Shown: positions 1-6,466 of the stretch, in pieces
Numbering within the stretch: the first letter of the stretch is position 1
Layout: the number at the start of each line of letters is the position of its first letter
Position numbers and translations under genes: made by a program
From: an uncultured Moraxellaceae bacterium
Lineage (GTDB): Bacteria; Pseudomonadota; Gammaproteobacteria; Pseudomonadales; Moraxellaceae
Direction: 5' to 3'
DNA length: 11,017 nt
Assembly: GCA_937928295.1 (NCBI GenBank)
Contig: CALEYY010000125.1
Span: 1 to 11,017, forward strand
Notes under the pieces: generated by a model
What the model was told of the DNA's origin: nothing
What the model saw: the letters and a program-made list of their open reading frames with translations, nothing else
Databases searched by the model: none

Positions 1-6
1 CCGCCG

Positions 7-30
7 TCACGCGCCATGGATGGCGCGTGA
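7..30. repeat. Perfect palindrome at left edge
   Basis: TCACGCGCCAT at 7-17 and its exact reverse complement ATGGCGCGTGA at 20-30 flank a two-base GG centre. As RNA the usable stem would be about 10 bp with a 4-base loop. No run of T follows on either strand, so it does not look like an ordinary intrinsic terminator. It lies about 70 bases upstream of the likely rpsF promoter -35 box. It could be part of an upstream gene's 3' end, a protein-binding site or a dispersed intergenic repeat; the window starts too close to decide. Confidence 0.7.
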
Positions 31-96
31 GAGCCTATATGGATGTACTTGCGGCGTGCGGTAACCCTGTTCAAACCCACCCACCAGCGGACCCGC

Positions 97-124
97 TTGA
101 AAAACCACCAAAATCCTGTATAGT
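97..124 (+). promoter_or_regulatory. Probable sigma-70 promoter of the rpsF operon
   Basis: TTGAAA at 97-102 and TATAGT at 119-124 are separated by 16 bases, close to the TTGACA/TATAAT consensus. TG immediately precedes the -10 box. The bases after the -10 (CGCGCG at 125-130) form a very GC-rich discriminator, which in proteobacteria is typical of ribosomal promoters repressed by ppGpp/DksA. Transcription would start near 131, giving a leader of about 120 bases before rpsF. The hexamers are seen directly; the growth-rate control is inference. Confidence 0.65.
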
Positions 125-198
125 CGCGCGTCCTCCGCATGCTCTTCACCGATCATCCGGGGTCGCGAGCGCCTGATTCGTCAGACAAAGCCCTCGTA

Positions 199-245
199 CT
201 CCTTGCTCCGCCGCTGTCCGGCGGGGCTGTTCAATCCGTAAGGAG
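199..245 (+). promoter_or_regulatory. Structured rpsF leader, candidate S6:S18 autoregulatory element
   Basis: CTCCTT at 199-204 can pair with AAGGAG at 240-245, the Shine-Dalgarno of rpsF, as an outer stem. Inside it, GCTCCGCCG at 205-213 pairs with CGGCGGGGC at 219-227 (9 bp including one U-G) around a 5-base loop. The 3' side between the stems, 228-239, stays unpaired and contains CCG at 236-238. A leader motif bound by the S6:S18 complex, with an unpaired CCG that mimics the 16S rRNA site, is known upstream of rpsF in many bacteria. Position, CCG and sequestered ribosome-binding site fit that model, but I could not score it against a covariance model. Confidence 0.55.
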
Positions 246-254
246 CACAATCCG

Positions 255-641
255 ATGCGTCATTATGAAGTCGTGTTCCTGGTGCACCCCGACCAAAGCG
301 AGCAAGTGCCCGCCATGGTCGAGCGTTACACCGGGATGGTAAAAGATTCGGGCGGTTCCGTTCACCGCTACGAAGATTGGGGCCGCCGCCAGTTGGCTTA
401 CCCGATCAACAAGGTTCACAAGGCTCACTACATCCTGCTCAACATCGAGTGCGGTGATACCGTGCGCGCCGAGCTGGAAGAAGCCTTCCGTTATAACGAT
501 GCCGTGATCCGCAACCTGATCATCCGTCGTGACGAAGCGATCACTGAAGAATCCATTCTGGCCAAGGGCGCTGAAGAAAAGCGCGCTCGTAAGGCGGCTC
601 GCGCCGACGAAGGTCAGGATTTTTCGGCTTCTGCTGAGTAA
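255..641 (+). CDS. rpsF: 30S ribosomal protein S6
   Basis: The 128-residue protein matches S6 over its length, starting MRHYEVVFLVHPDQSEQ and carrying the central RYEDWGRRQLAYPI and the later RNLIIRRDEA blocks typical of the family. It has the usual charged tail after about residue 100 (EEKRARKAARADEG). E. coli S6 is about 131 residues, so it is full length. S6 binds S18 on the platform of the small ribosomal subunit. The ATG is preceded by TAAGGAG at 239-245 with 9 bases of spacing, which fixes the start. It is first in a four-gene operon with priB, rpsR and rplI. The leader may provide autoregulation by the S6:S18 complex. Confidence 0.98.
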   Translation: MRHYEVVFLVHPDQSEQVPAMVERYTGMVKDSGGSVHRYEDWGRRQLAYPINKVHKAHYILLNIECGDTVRAELEEAFRYNDAVIRNLIIRRDEAITEESILAKGAEEKRARKAARADEGQDFSASAE

Positions 642-655
642 CTCAGATCGTTAGC

Positions 656-958
656 GTGGAGCAGAACGCGCTCCGGATTACCGGGATACTGGAAAAGCAG
701 TATCCGGCACGAGTCAGCCCCGCCGGCGTTGCGCATCAGGATTTCCTGTTGCAACACCGGTCCCGGCAACGGGAAGCTGGTTCGGCACGCGAGGCTCGCC
801 TCGGGCTCACGGTACATTGTGCCGGTGAGCTGGTGCAGCAGCTGCAAGCCTTGCAGCTCGGTGATCGGGTGTTGGTAACGGGATTCCTGGCCCTGGCCAG
901 TTATCGCGATACCGAAAAAGTGGTTTTGCACGCGCAAACGCTAGACAGACAAGATTAA
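656..958 (+). CDS. priB: Primosomal replication protein PriB
   Basis: This 100-residue single-domain OB-fold protein sits between rpsF and rpsR, the standard position of priB in beta- and gammaproteobacteria. The pattern NxLxITGxLEKxxPxRxSPAGV near the N-terminus and VLVTGFLALASYRDTEKVVLH near the C-terminus match PriB, which binds single-stranded DNA and joins PriA with DnaT or its equivalent in restarting stalled forks. The start is GTG, and I see no convincing Shine-Dalgarno in the 14 bases after the rpsF stop, so translation may depend on coupling to rpsF. The stop TAA at 956-958 overlaps the ribosome-binding site of rpsR. PriB sequences diverge fast; the identification rests on both context and pattern. 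Confidence 0.9.
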   Translation: MEQNALRITGILEKQYPARVSPAGVAHQDFLLQHRSRQREAGSAREARLGLTVHCAGELVQQLQALQLGDRVLVTGFLALASYRDTEKVVLHAQTLDRQD

Positions 959-962
959 GGAG
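957..962 (+). promoter_or_regulatory. Shine-Dalgarno of rpsR overlapping the priB stop
   Basis: AAGGAG at 957-962 uses the last two bases of the priB TAA stop and lies 8 bases before the rpsR ATG at 971. This arrangement favours translational coupling of rpsR to priB. Confidence 0.8.
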
Positions 963-970
963 AGGAAACC

Positions 971-1198
971 ATGGCGCGTTTCTATCGTCGTCGTAAGTTC
1001 TGCCGTTTTACGGCTGAAAAGGTCACCTACATCGATTACAAAGATGTCGAGACCCTGAAGCAATTCATCACCGAGAACGGCAAGATCGTCCCGAGCCGTA
1101 TTACCGGTACCAAGGCACGCTACCAGCGTCAGCTGACCCTCGCTATCAAGCAGGCCCGCTACCTGGCAATCATGCCGTATACCGATAACCACATTTAA
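971..1198 (+). CDS. rpsR: 30S ribosomal protein S18
   Basis: The 75-residue product has the same length as E. coli S18 and nearly the same sequence blocks: MARFYRRRKFCRFTAE, IDYKDVETLKQFI, then GKIVPSRITGTKARYQRQL and ARYLAIMPYTD. S18 forms a heterodimer with S6 and binds the central domain of 16S rRNA. The single cysteine (C11) of the N-terminal basic segment is present. The start is set by the strong ribosome-binding site at 957-962. It is third in the rpsF operon, and rplI starts 14 bases after its stop. Confidence 0.99.
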   Translation: MARFYRRRKFCRFTAEKVTYIDYKDVETLKQFITENGKIVPSRITGTKARYQRQLTLAIKQARYLAIMPYTDNHI

Positions 1199-1212
1199 GG
1201 TTGGGGTGCGTG

Positions 1213-1659
1213 ATGCAAGTTATTCTGTTAGAAAAAATCAAAGGCCTCGGCGCTCTCGGCACCAAGGTTGACGTGAAGCCAGGCTACGGCCGCAACTTCC
1301 TGATCCCTCAGGGCAAGGCGCTGCCGGCTACGGTTCGCAACTTGGCCGATTTCGAAGTGCGTCGTGCTGAGCTGGAGCGTCAGGAAGCTGCTGTTCTGGC
1401 CGCTGCCGAAGCCCGCGCTGCTGCATTGGCTGAACTGACCCTGACCATCGCCTCCAAGGCCGGTGACGAAGGCAAGCTGTTCGGTTCGATCGGCAACCGT
1501 GACATCGCTGAAGCCGCTACGGCTGCTGGCGTTGCCGTGGACAAGAGCGAAGTTCGTCTGCCGACGGGCCCGCTGCGTCACACCGGCGAGTACGACATTG
1601 CTGTTCAGGTCCACAACGACCTGCTGGCTACTGTCAAAGTGGTCATCGTTACCGAATAA
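1213..1659 (+). CDS. rplI: 50S ribosomal protein L9
   Basis: The product has 148 residues (E. coli L9 is 149) and starts MQVILLEKIKGLGALG, followed by VDVKPGYGRNFLIPQGKAL, the conserved N-terminal RNA-binding domain. A long alanine/glutamate-rich connecting helix follows at roughly residues 41-75, and a C-terminal domain with AGDEGKLFGSIGNRDIAEA. L9 binds 23S rRNA domain V and extends from the large subunit, helping to keep the reading frame. I chose ATG at 1213 over an in-frame TTG at 1201 because family members begin at MQVILLEK. The ribosome-binding site is unremarkable (AAGG at 1197-1200 or GGGG at 1203-1206). It is last in the operon, followed by a strong terminator. Confidence 0.98.
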   Translation: MQVILLEKIKGLGALGTKVDVKPGYGRNFLIPQGKALPATVRNLADFEVRRAELERQEAAVLAAAEARAAALAELTLTIASKAGDEGKLFGSIGNRDIAEAATAAGVAVDKSEVRLPTGPLRHTGEYDIAVQVHNDLLATVKVVIVTE

Positions 1660-1694
1660 GTAACGCTGTACCGCTGATGCTGTATCAGTAAAAG

Positions 1695-1732
1695 CAGGGC
1701 GCTTGGGGCAACTCAAGCGCCCTGTTTGTTTT
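1695..1732 (+). terminator. Intrinsic terminator of the rpsF operon
   Basis: CAGGGCGCTTG at 1695-1705 pairs perfectly with CAAGCGCCCTG at 1714-1724 around an 8-base loop, followed by TTTGTTTT at 1725-1732. An 11-bp GC-rich stem with a T tract 35 bases after the rplI stop is a textbook Rho-independent terminator. It separates the ribosomal operon from dnaB. Confidence 0.93.
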
Positions 1733-1776
1733 GGGCTTTTGCGCTAAGCTTGCAGGCCTGTCGAACGAGAATTTTC

Positions 1777-3171
1777 ATGTCGCAATCTACTTCTGTCGCT
1801 TCTGAAAACACGCTGGCGAACCTGAAGCTGCCGCCGCATTCGCTGGAGGCCGAACAGGCCGTGCTCGGCGGATTGATGCTGGATGAGCAGGCTTGGGATC
1901 GGGTCTCTGATCGCGTCAAGGAAGAGGATTTTTACCGGCGGGATCATCGCCTGATTTTTCAGGCCATTGTGCTGCTGGTGAATGAGAGCAATCCGCGTGA
2001 TGCGCTGACGGTAGCCGAGACGCTGACGCGTCTGGGCGAGCTGGATAACGCCGGTGGCATCGCCTACTTGGGCGAGCTGGTGCGCAACACTTCGTCGGCG
2101 ACCAATATCGCTGCTTATGGCGACATCGTGCGTGAGCGGTCGGTGCTGCGTCAGCTGATTCGCATCAGCAATGAGGTGTCGGATACCGCTTTTCAGCCGC
2201 AGGGCGCGACGGCGCAGGACATTCTGGATCAGGCCGAGCGCAAGATTTTTGCCATCGCCGAGCAGCAGCAGAAAGGCGGCGGCCCACAGGCGTTGCGGCC
2301 ATTGCTGCAAAAGGCCTTGGAGCGCATCGACAAGCTGTTTCAGTCGAACGAGGCCATTACCGGTCTGAGTACCGGCTTTGCAGATTTAGATGATCGAACA
2401 TCGGGTTTGCAGAACGGCGACTTGGTGATTGTCGCGGCGCGTCCGTCCATGGGTAAAACCACCTTTGCGATGAATTTGGTGGAAAACGCCATGATGTATT
2501 CGGGCAAGCCGGTGTTGGTGTTTTCCATGGAAATGCCGGCCGAGCAGCTGGTCATGCGTATGTTGTCGTCGCTGGGGCGCATTGATCAGGGTCGCGTGCG
2601 TTCGGGCAAGTTGGAGGAAGAGGATTGGCCGCGTCTGACCTCGACCATGACCATGCTGACGGAGAAAAAGCTGCTGATCGACGATTCGGCATCGCTCAGT
2701 CCTAACGATGTGCGTACCCGTGCTCGCCGCGTGGCGCGTGAGCAGGGCGGTCTCGGGCTGATCATGGTCGACTACTTGCAGCTGATGCGCGTGCCGGGTC
2801 TGGAGAGCAACCGCGTTAACGAAATTTCGGAAATCTCGCGCTCGCTGAAGGCGTTGGCGAAGGAGATGGAGTGTCCGGTGATTGCGTTGTCGCAGCTTAA
2901 CCGCTCGCTGGAGCAACGGCCGAACAAGCGCCCGGTGATGTCTGACTTGCGTGAATCCGGCGCTATCGAGCAGGATGCCGACGTCATCATGTTCATCTAC
3001 CGTGACGAGGTCTATAACCCGGAGTCGCCAGACAAGGGCACGGCTGAGATTATCATCGGCAAACAGCGTAATGGCCCGATTGGCGCGCTGCGGCTGGCCT
3101 TCCACGGCAAGTACACGCGCTTCGAAGACCTTGCGCCCGAGCATTATCGCAACATGGAAAGTGATTACTAA
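1777..3171 (+). CDS. dnaB: Replicative DNA helicase DnaB
   Basis: This is the hexameric 5'-3' helicase that unwinds the chromosome ahead of the replisome and recruits primase. The 464-residue product has the N-terminal DnaB domain (about residues 18-120, PPHSLEAEQAVLGGLM), a linker, and a RecA-like C-terminal domain. Walker A is ARPSMGKTT at 221-229 with K227, Walker B is IMVDYLQL at 329-336 with D332, then SQLNRSLEQRP, and KQRNGPIG at 429-436 with the arginine finger R431. No intein interrupts these motifs. The start is ATG at 1777 (MSQSTSV); upstream in-frame alternatives lie in the preceding terminator. Its ribosome-binding site is weak and no clear promoter is visible in the 44 bases after the terminator. 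alr follows 44 bases downstream. Confidence 0.98.
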   Translation: MSQSTSVASENTLANLKLPPHSLEAEQAVLGGLMLDEQAWDRVSDRVKEEDFYRRDHRLIFQAIVLLVNESNPRDALTVAETLTRLGELDNAGGIAYLGELVRNTSSATNIAAYGDIVRERSVLRQLIRISNEVSDTAFQPQGATAQDILDQAERKIFAIAEQQQKGGGPQALRPLLQKALERIDKLFQSNEAITGLSTGFADLDDRTSGLQNGDLVIVAARPSMGKTTFAMNLVENAMMYSGKPVLVFSMEMPAEQLVMRMLSSLGRIDQGRVRSGKLEEEDWPRLTSTMTMLTEKKLLIDDSASLSPNDVRTRARRVAREQGGLGLIMVDYLQLMRVPGLESNRVNEISEISRSLKALAKEMECPVIALSQLNRSLEQRPNKRPVMSDLRESGAIEQDADVIMFIYRDEVYNPESPDKGTAEIIIGKQRNGPIGALRLAFHGKYTRFEDLAPEHYRNMESDY

Positions 3172-3215
3172 CAGTGGCTTTTGAAAGCCGGCACGAACCG
3201 AGCGCGAGATGACGC

Positions 3216-4307
3216 ATGCGTGATACCTGGCTGACGCTTAACCCGCACGCGCTGACGCAGAATCTGGCGGTGCTGCGCGCGCACCATCCGCAGTCGAAAG
3301 TGATCGCGATGGTCAAGGCCGATGCCTATGGTCATGGCGCGGCGGCGATTGCGCCGTTGTTGCAGGGTCAGGTGGAGGCGCTGGGCGTGGCGTTTCTGGC
3401 CGAGGCACTGGCCTTGCGGGCGATGGGCATTACCGGGCCGATAGCCGTGCTGGAAGGGGTGTTTTCGGCCTCGGAATTGGAGGAGGCTCGCAATGCCGAC
3501 TTGCAGCTGGCCGTGCACAGCCCGGAGCAGGTGGCGTTGTTGCAGGCCGCGCCGCATGGGTCTGCTGTTAGCGTTTGGCTCAAGCTCAATACCGGCATGA
3601 ATCGGCTCGGTTTTCGCCCGGCTGAAGCGCTGCTGGTTTGGCGGCAGCTCAAGGGCCTGGCGGTGGTCAGCCGTATCAATGTGATGACGCATTTTTCCCG
3701 CGCCGATGAGCTGGCGTCGAATCAGACCGAATTGCAGTGGGGTCGTTTCACCGCCGTGCGTGATGCGCTGAGCTTGCAGCAGGGCGCGCCGCTGACCGCC
3801 AGCGTGGCGAATTCGGCGGCGATTCTGGCCTGGCCGGCTACGCAGTCGGATTGGATGCGTCCGGGCATCGCGCTCTATGGCAGCTCGCCTTTTGCGGATC
3901 AATCGGCCGAGAGCTTCGGCTTGCAGCCGGTGATGACGCTGCATTCGCGAGTGATCGCCGTGCATGCGCTGCAAGCTGGCGACGAGGTTGGCTATGGCGC
4001 GGCCTGGGTGGCGGATGCGCCCACGCGTATCGCCGTGGTGGCGATCGGTTATGGCGATGGTTATCCGCGTCATGCCCGCAACGGCACGCCGGTGCTGGTC
4101 AATGGCCAGCGATGTGCGCTCGTCGGGCGTGTGTCTATGGATATGATCACGGTGGATCTGGGCGCGGTGCCGGCTCAGCCCGGCGATGAGGTCGTGCTCT
4201 GGGGCGAGGGCTTGCCGGCCGATGAAGTGGCGCAGGCGGCGGGGACGATCAGCTATGAATTGTTCTGCCGGCTGACGCCGCGTGTGCGCCGCGTTGCGCC
4301 CTGTTGA
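3216..4307 (+). CDS. alr: Alanine racemase
   Basis: This PLP-dependent enzyme converts L- to D-alanine for peptidoglycan synthesis in the cytoplasm. The 363-residue product has the usual length and two-domain layout. The PLP lysine is K34 in MVKADAYGHG, followed by LNTGMNRLGFRP with R130 and R134 near the cofactor. The second catalytic base is Y260 in the C-terminal beta domain (VGYGAAW), and SMD at 307-309 lies at the active-site entrance. No key residue is missing. ATG at 3216 gives the family N-terminus (a tryptophan-leucine strand, then LxxNLxxLR). The ribosome-binding site is poor, and the gene probably depends on transcription from dnaB. A catabolic DadX paralogue cannot be excluded, but no dad genes are nearby. 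Confidence 0.96.
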   Translation: MRDTWLTLNPHALTQNLAVLRAHHPQSKVIAMVKADAYGHGAAAIAPLLQGQVEALGVAFLAEALALRAMGITGPIAVLEGVFSASELEEARNADLQLAVHSPEQVALLQAAPHGSAVSVWLKLNTGMNRLGFRPAEALLVWRQLKGLAVVSRINVMTHFSRADELASNQTELQWGRFTAVRDALSLQQGAPLTASVANSAAILAWPATQSDWMRPGIALYGSSPFADQSAESFGLQPVMTLHSRVIAVHALQAGDEVGYGAAWVADAPTRIAVVAIGYGDGYPRHARNGTPVLVNGQRCALVGRVSMDMITVDLGAVPAQPGDEVVLWGEGLPADEVAQAAGTISYELFCRLTPRVRRVAPC

Positions 4308-4390
4308 GCCGTCTGCCGGCATAGCACGAGTACTCCTGAAGAGCACGAGCCATACAAGCAATCGGTCTGAGCGGGCTTGCTGACGCGGGT

Positions 4391-4397
4391 CTACACT
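4391..4397 (+). promoter_or_regulatory. Possible sigma-S-type -10 element
   Basis: CTACACT at 4391-4397 fits the extended -10 pattern CTAYACT associated with RpoS-dependent promoters. No good -35 box lies 16-18 bases upstream, which is common for such promoters. A start site near 4404 would give a short leader of about 25 bases before the membrane protein gene at 4429. This is a short motif and could occur by chance. Confidence 0.35.
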
Positions 4398-4417
4398 GGA
4401 GTCACCGGTAAATTTGC

Positions 4418-4422
4418 GGAGG
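4418..4422 (+). promoter_or_regulatory. Shine-Dalgarno deciding the start at 4429
   Basis: GGAGG at 4418-4422 is 6 bases before ATG 4429. This favours the ATG over the in-frame TTG at 4414, which would place the ribosome-binding site inside the coding region. Confidence 0.8.
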
Positions 4423-4428
4423 TGCTCC

Positions 4429-4980
4429 ATGCATACCCTCATGTATCTCATGCCCAGACTGGATGCCGCTGAAGCCATGGTGGCCAGTCTGAAAAAGCTC
4501 GGCGTCGGGCACGATGCCTACCGGATCGTCAGTCAGGATGAAGACGGCATCCGCCGCCATCATCTGCACGATGCCACGCTGATCGATAAGACCGATGTCA
4601 TCCACTGGGGTGAGCGCGGGGCATTGATTGGCGGGCTATTGGGTGCTGTCTTCGCGGCTGCCATGCTGTTCATGCAGCCTGCGGGCGTTCCGCTGAGTAT
4701 GGCGGGCATTATTCTGGTGGCGCTGCTGATTGCCTTCTTCGGTGCCTGGGTCGGTGGCATGGCGGGTCTCAGCGAGGAAAACTACAAGCTGAAGCCGTTT
4801 CATGAAGCCTTGGCTCGCGGCCAGTACCTGCTGAAAATCGGTGTGGGTAATGATGCCAAGGCGAGCGAAATCGAAGTGGCTATGCTGCGTCAGCATCCAG
4901 AGGCTATATTCGTGGCCGATGATGAAACGGTGACCAATCCGTTTGTCAGTGAACCCGAGTTCCGGGTGCGCGGCGTCTGA
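4429..4980 (+). CDS. Hypothetical two-helix membrane protein
   Basis: I do not recognise a characterised family with certainty. The 183-residue product has a soluble N-terminal part (1-62) and two hydrophobic segments at about 64-84 and 89-111. The first opens with a small-residue pattern GALIGGLLGAVFAAA. A soluble C-terminal part (112-183) follows. Both soluble parts look like short alpha/beta units: the start (MHTLMYLMPRLDAAEAMVAS) resembles a ferredoxin-like strand-helix, and the end contains GQYLLKIGV and a helix before EAIFVADDE. The layout recalls DUF1269-like or general-stress 17M-like membrane proteins. No signal peptide or catalytic motif is visible. It is probably monocistronic, with its own promoter and a terminator behind. 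A stress role is only suggested by the sigma-S-like -10 sequence. Confidence 0.85.
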   Translation: MHTLMYLMPRLDAAEAMVASLKKLGVGHDAYRIVSQDEDGIRRHHLHDATLIDKTDVIHWGERGALIGGLLGAVFAAAMLFMQPAGVPLSMAGIILVALLIAFFGAWVGGMAGLSEENYKLKPFHEALARGQYLLKIGVGNDAKASEIEVAMLRQHPEAIFVADDETVTNPFVSEPEFRVRGV

Positions 4981-4999
4981 GCCGTTGCTCCCGTTACCA

Positions 5000-5043
5000 G
5001 CGGCGCTTGTCGCCGCCCCTCTGCCCGCTATAGCGACGGGCAG
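5000..5043. repeat. Two hairpins ahead of the terminator
   Basis: GCGGCG at 5000-5005 pairs with CGCCGC at 5011-5016 around CTTGT. CTGCCCG at 5021-5027 pairs with CGGGCAG at 5037-5043, and its loop overlaps the internal palindrome CGCTATAGCG at 5026-5035. Neither has a T tract. They precede the real terminator at 5045-5074, forming a run of three stem-loops in the 3' untranslated region; they may protect the transcript end or be incidental to the GC-rich sequence. Confidence 0.55.
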
Positions 5044-5044
5044 C

Positions 5045-5074
5045 GCCCCGCTCTGACCCAGCGGGGCTTTTTAT
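5045..5074 (+). terminator. Intrinsic terminator after the membrane protein gene
   Basis: GCCCCGCT at 5045-5052 pairs with AGCGGGGC at 5060-5067 around a 7-base loop, followed by five T at 5068-5072. It lies 64 bases past the stop at 4980 and just upstream of radA, so radA needs its own promoter, or read-through. Confidence 0.9.
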
Positions 5075-5106
5075 ATTCAGTTCTACATCGGGAACCGCCG
5101 CAGCTC

Positions 5107-6462
5107 ATGAGTAAATCCGTCAAAACGCTTTATGCCTGCAGTGCTTGTTCTGCCGAGTTCTCCAAGTGGGCTGGTCAGTGCAGCGATTGCGGCGCCTGGA
5201 ACACGATAGGCGAGCAGGTCCGGGCGCCAGCCCTGAAGGGGCCACGAGCGGGGGGGTATGCCGGGCAGGCGGGGGCGGTGACCGTGCTGGGCGCAGTCAG
5301 CATCGCTGCCGAAACGCGTACGGCCACCGGTCTGGGCGAGCTGGATCGTGTGCTCGGCGGCGGGCTGGTGGCGGGCTCGGTGGTGCTGATTGGCGGCGAT
5401 CCCGGTATCGGCAAGTCGACCATCCTGCTGCAAACGCTGACGCACTTGGCGGCGAGCATGCCGGCGCTGTACATCACTGGCGAGGAGTCGTTGGCCCAAG
5501 TGGCGATGCGCGCTCAGCGTCTGGAGCTGCCGACAGGCCAGTTGCGCATGATGGCGGAGACCAGCGTCGAGGTCATTATTGCCACTGCGCAGGTGGAGAA
5601 GCCGCGTGTGCTGGTGGTGGACTCGATTCAGACGCTTTACACCGAGGCGCTGACATCGGCTCCGGGCGGGGTGTCGCAGATTCGCGAGTCGGCGGCGCTG
5701 CTCACGCGCTACGCCAAACAGAGCGGTTGCGCCCTGTTTCTGGTCGGCCATGTCACCAAGGATGGTTCGCTGGCGGGCCCGCGCGTGCTCGAGCACATGG
5801 TCGATTGCGTGCTCTATTTCGAGGGCGAAGCCGACTCGCGCTTTCGCTTGATTCGTGCCGTGAAAAATCGCTTTGGGGCGGTCAATGAGCTGGGCGTGTT
5901 CGCCATGACGGATCGTGGGCTGCGCGAGGTGCCCAACCCATCGGCAATTTTTCTGTCGCGCTACGATCAGCCTATCCCTGGCTCGGTGGTGATGGTTACG
6001 CGCGAAGGCACGCGGCCGTTGCTGGTGGAAGTGCAGGCGCTGGTCGATGACGCCTTCAGCAATCCGCGCCGAGTCGCGGTCGGGCTGGATCAGAATCGTC
6101 TGGCCATGTTGCTGGCGGTGCTGCATCGGCACGGCGGCATCGCCAGCATGGGCCAGGATGTGTTCGTGAATGTGGTGGGTGGCGTGAAAGTGCTGGAGAC
6201 GGGCTCTGATCTGGCAGTAGTGCTGGCGGTGACATCGAGCCTTCGCGGGCAGCCGCTGGACAGCGATCTGGTCGTCTTTGGCGAGATCGGCCTTAGCGGC
6301 GAGATCCGTCCGGTGCCGAATGGGCAGGAGCGCCTGCGCGAGGCCGCCAAGCATGGCTTCAAGCGCGCCATCGTGCCACGGGGGAATGTGCCTAAGCAGG
6401 GCATCGAGGGCATGCAGGTGGTGGGCGTGGGGCGGCTGGCTGAGGCCATCGAGGCGCTTTAG
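5107..6462 (+). CDS. radA: DNA repair protein RadA
   Basis: RadA (also called Sms) is a RecA-like ATPase that drives branch migration of recombination intermediates. The 451-residue product has all family parts. A four-cysteine zinc finger uses C11, C14, C25 and C28. Walker A is GGDPGIGKST at 96-105 with K103, and Walker B is VLVVDSIQT at 168-176 with D172. The RadA-specific KNRFG motif is at 253-257, and a Lon-like C-terminal domain includes GEIGLSGEIRPV. ATG at 5107 gives the expected N-terminus before the zinc finger. No strong Shine-Dalgarno precedes it. The gene lies 33 bases after a terminator and converges on hyi with only 4 bases between the stops, so no dedicated terminator fits between them. 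Confidence 0.98.
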   Translation: MSKSVKTLYACSACSAEFSKWAGQCSDCGAWNTIGEQVRAPALKGPRAGGYAGQAGAVTVLGAVSIAAETRTATGLGELDRVLGGGLVAGSVVLIGGDPGIGKSTILLQTLTHLAASMPALYITGEESLAQVAMRAQRLELPTGQLRMMAETSVEVIIATAQVEKPRVLVVDSIQTLYTEALTSAPGGVSQIRESAALLTRYAKQSGCALFLVGHVTKDGSLAGPRVLEHMVDCVLYFEGEADSRFRLIRAVKNRFGAVNELGVFAMTDRGLREVPNPSAIFLSRYDQPIPGSVVMVTREGTRPLLVEVQALVDDAFSNPRRVAVGLDQNRLAMLLAVLHRHGGIASMGQDVFVNVVGGVKVLETGSDLAVVLAVTSSLRGQPLDSDLVVFGEIGLSGEIRPVPNGQERLREAAKHGFKRAIVPRGNVPKQGIEGMQVVGVGRLAEAIEAL

Positions 6463-6466
6463 CCTG

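Noticed and set aside
139..342. Small open frame overlapping the rpsF leader and start
   Set aside because: It has no ribosome-binding site, runs out of frame into rpsF and resembles no leader peptide; the S6 frame explains the region.
4377..4397. TTGCTG and TACACT as a sigma-70 promoter
   Set aside because: The two boxes are only 9 bases apart, far from the 16-18 needed; only the -10 part was kept, as a tentative sigma-S-like element.
3168..4478. Minus-strand open frame of 436 codons opposite alr
   Set aside because: It is the complement of an unmistakable alanine racemase, with no family pattern and arginine/histidine-rich shadow composition.
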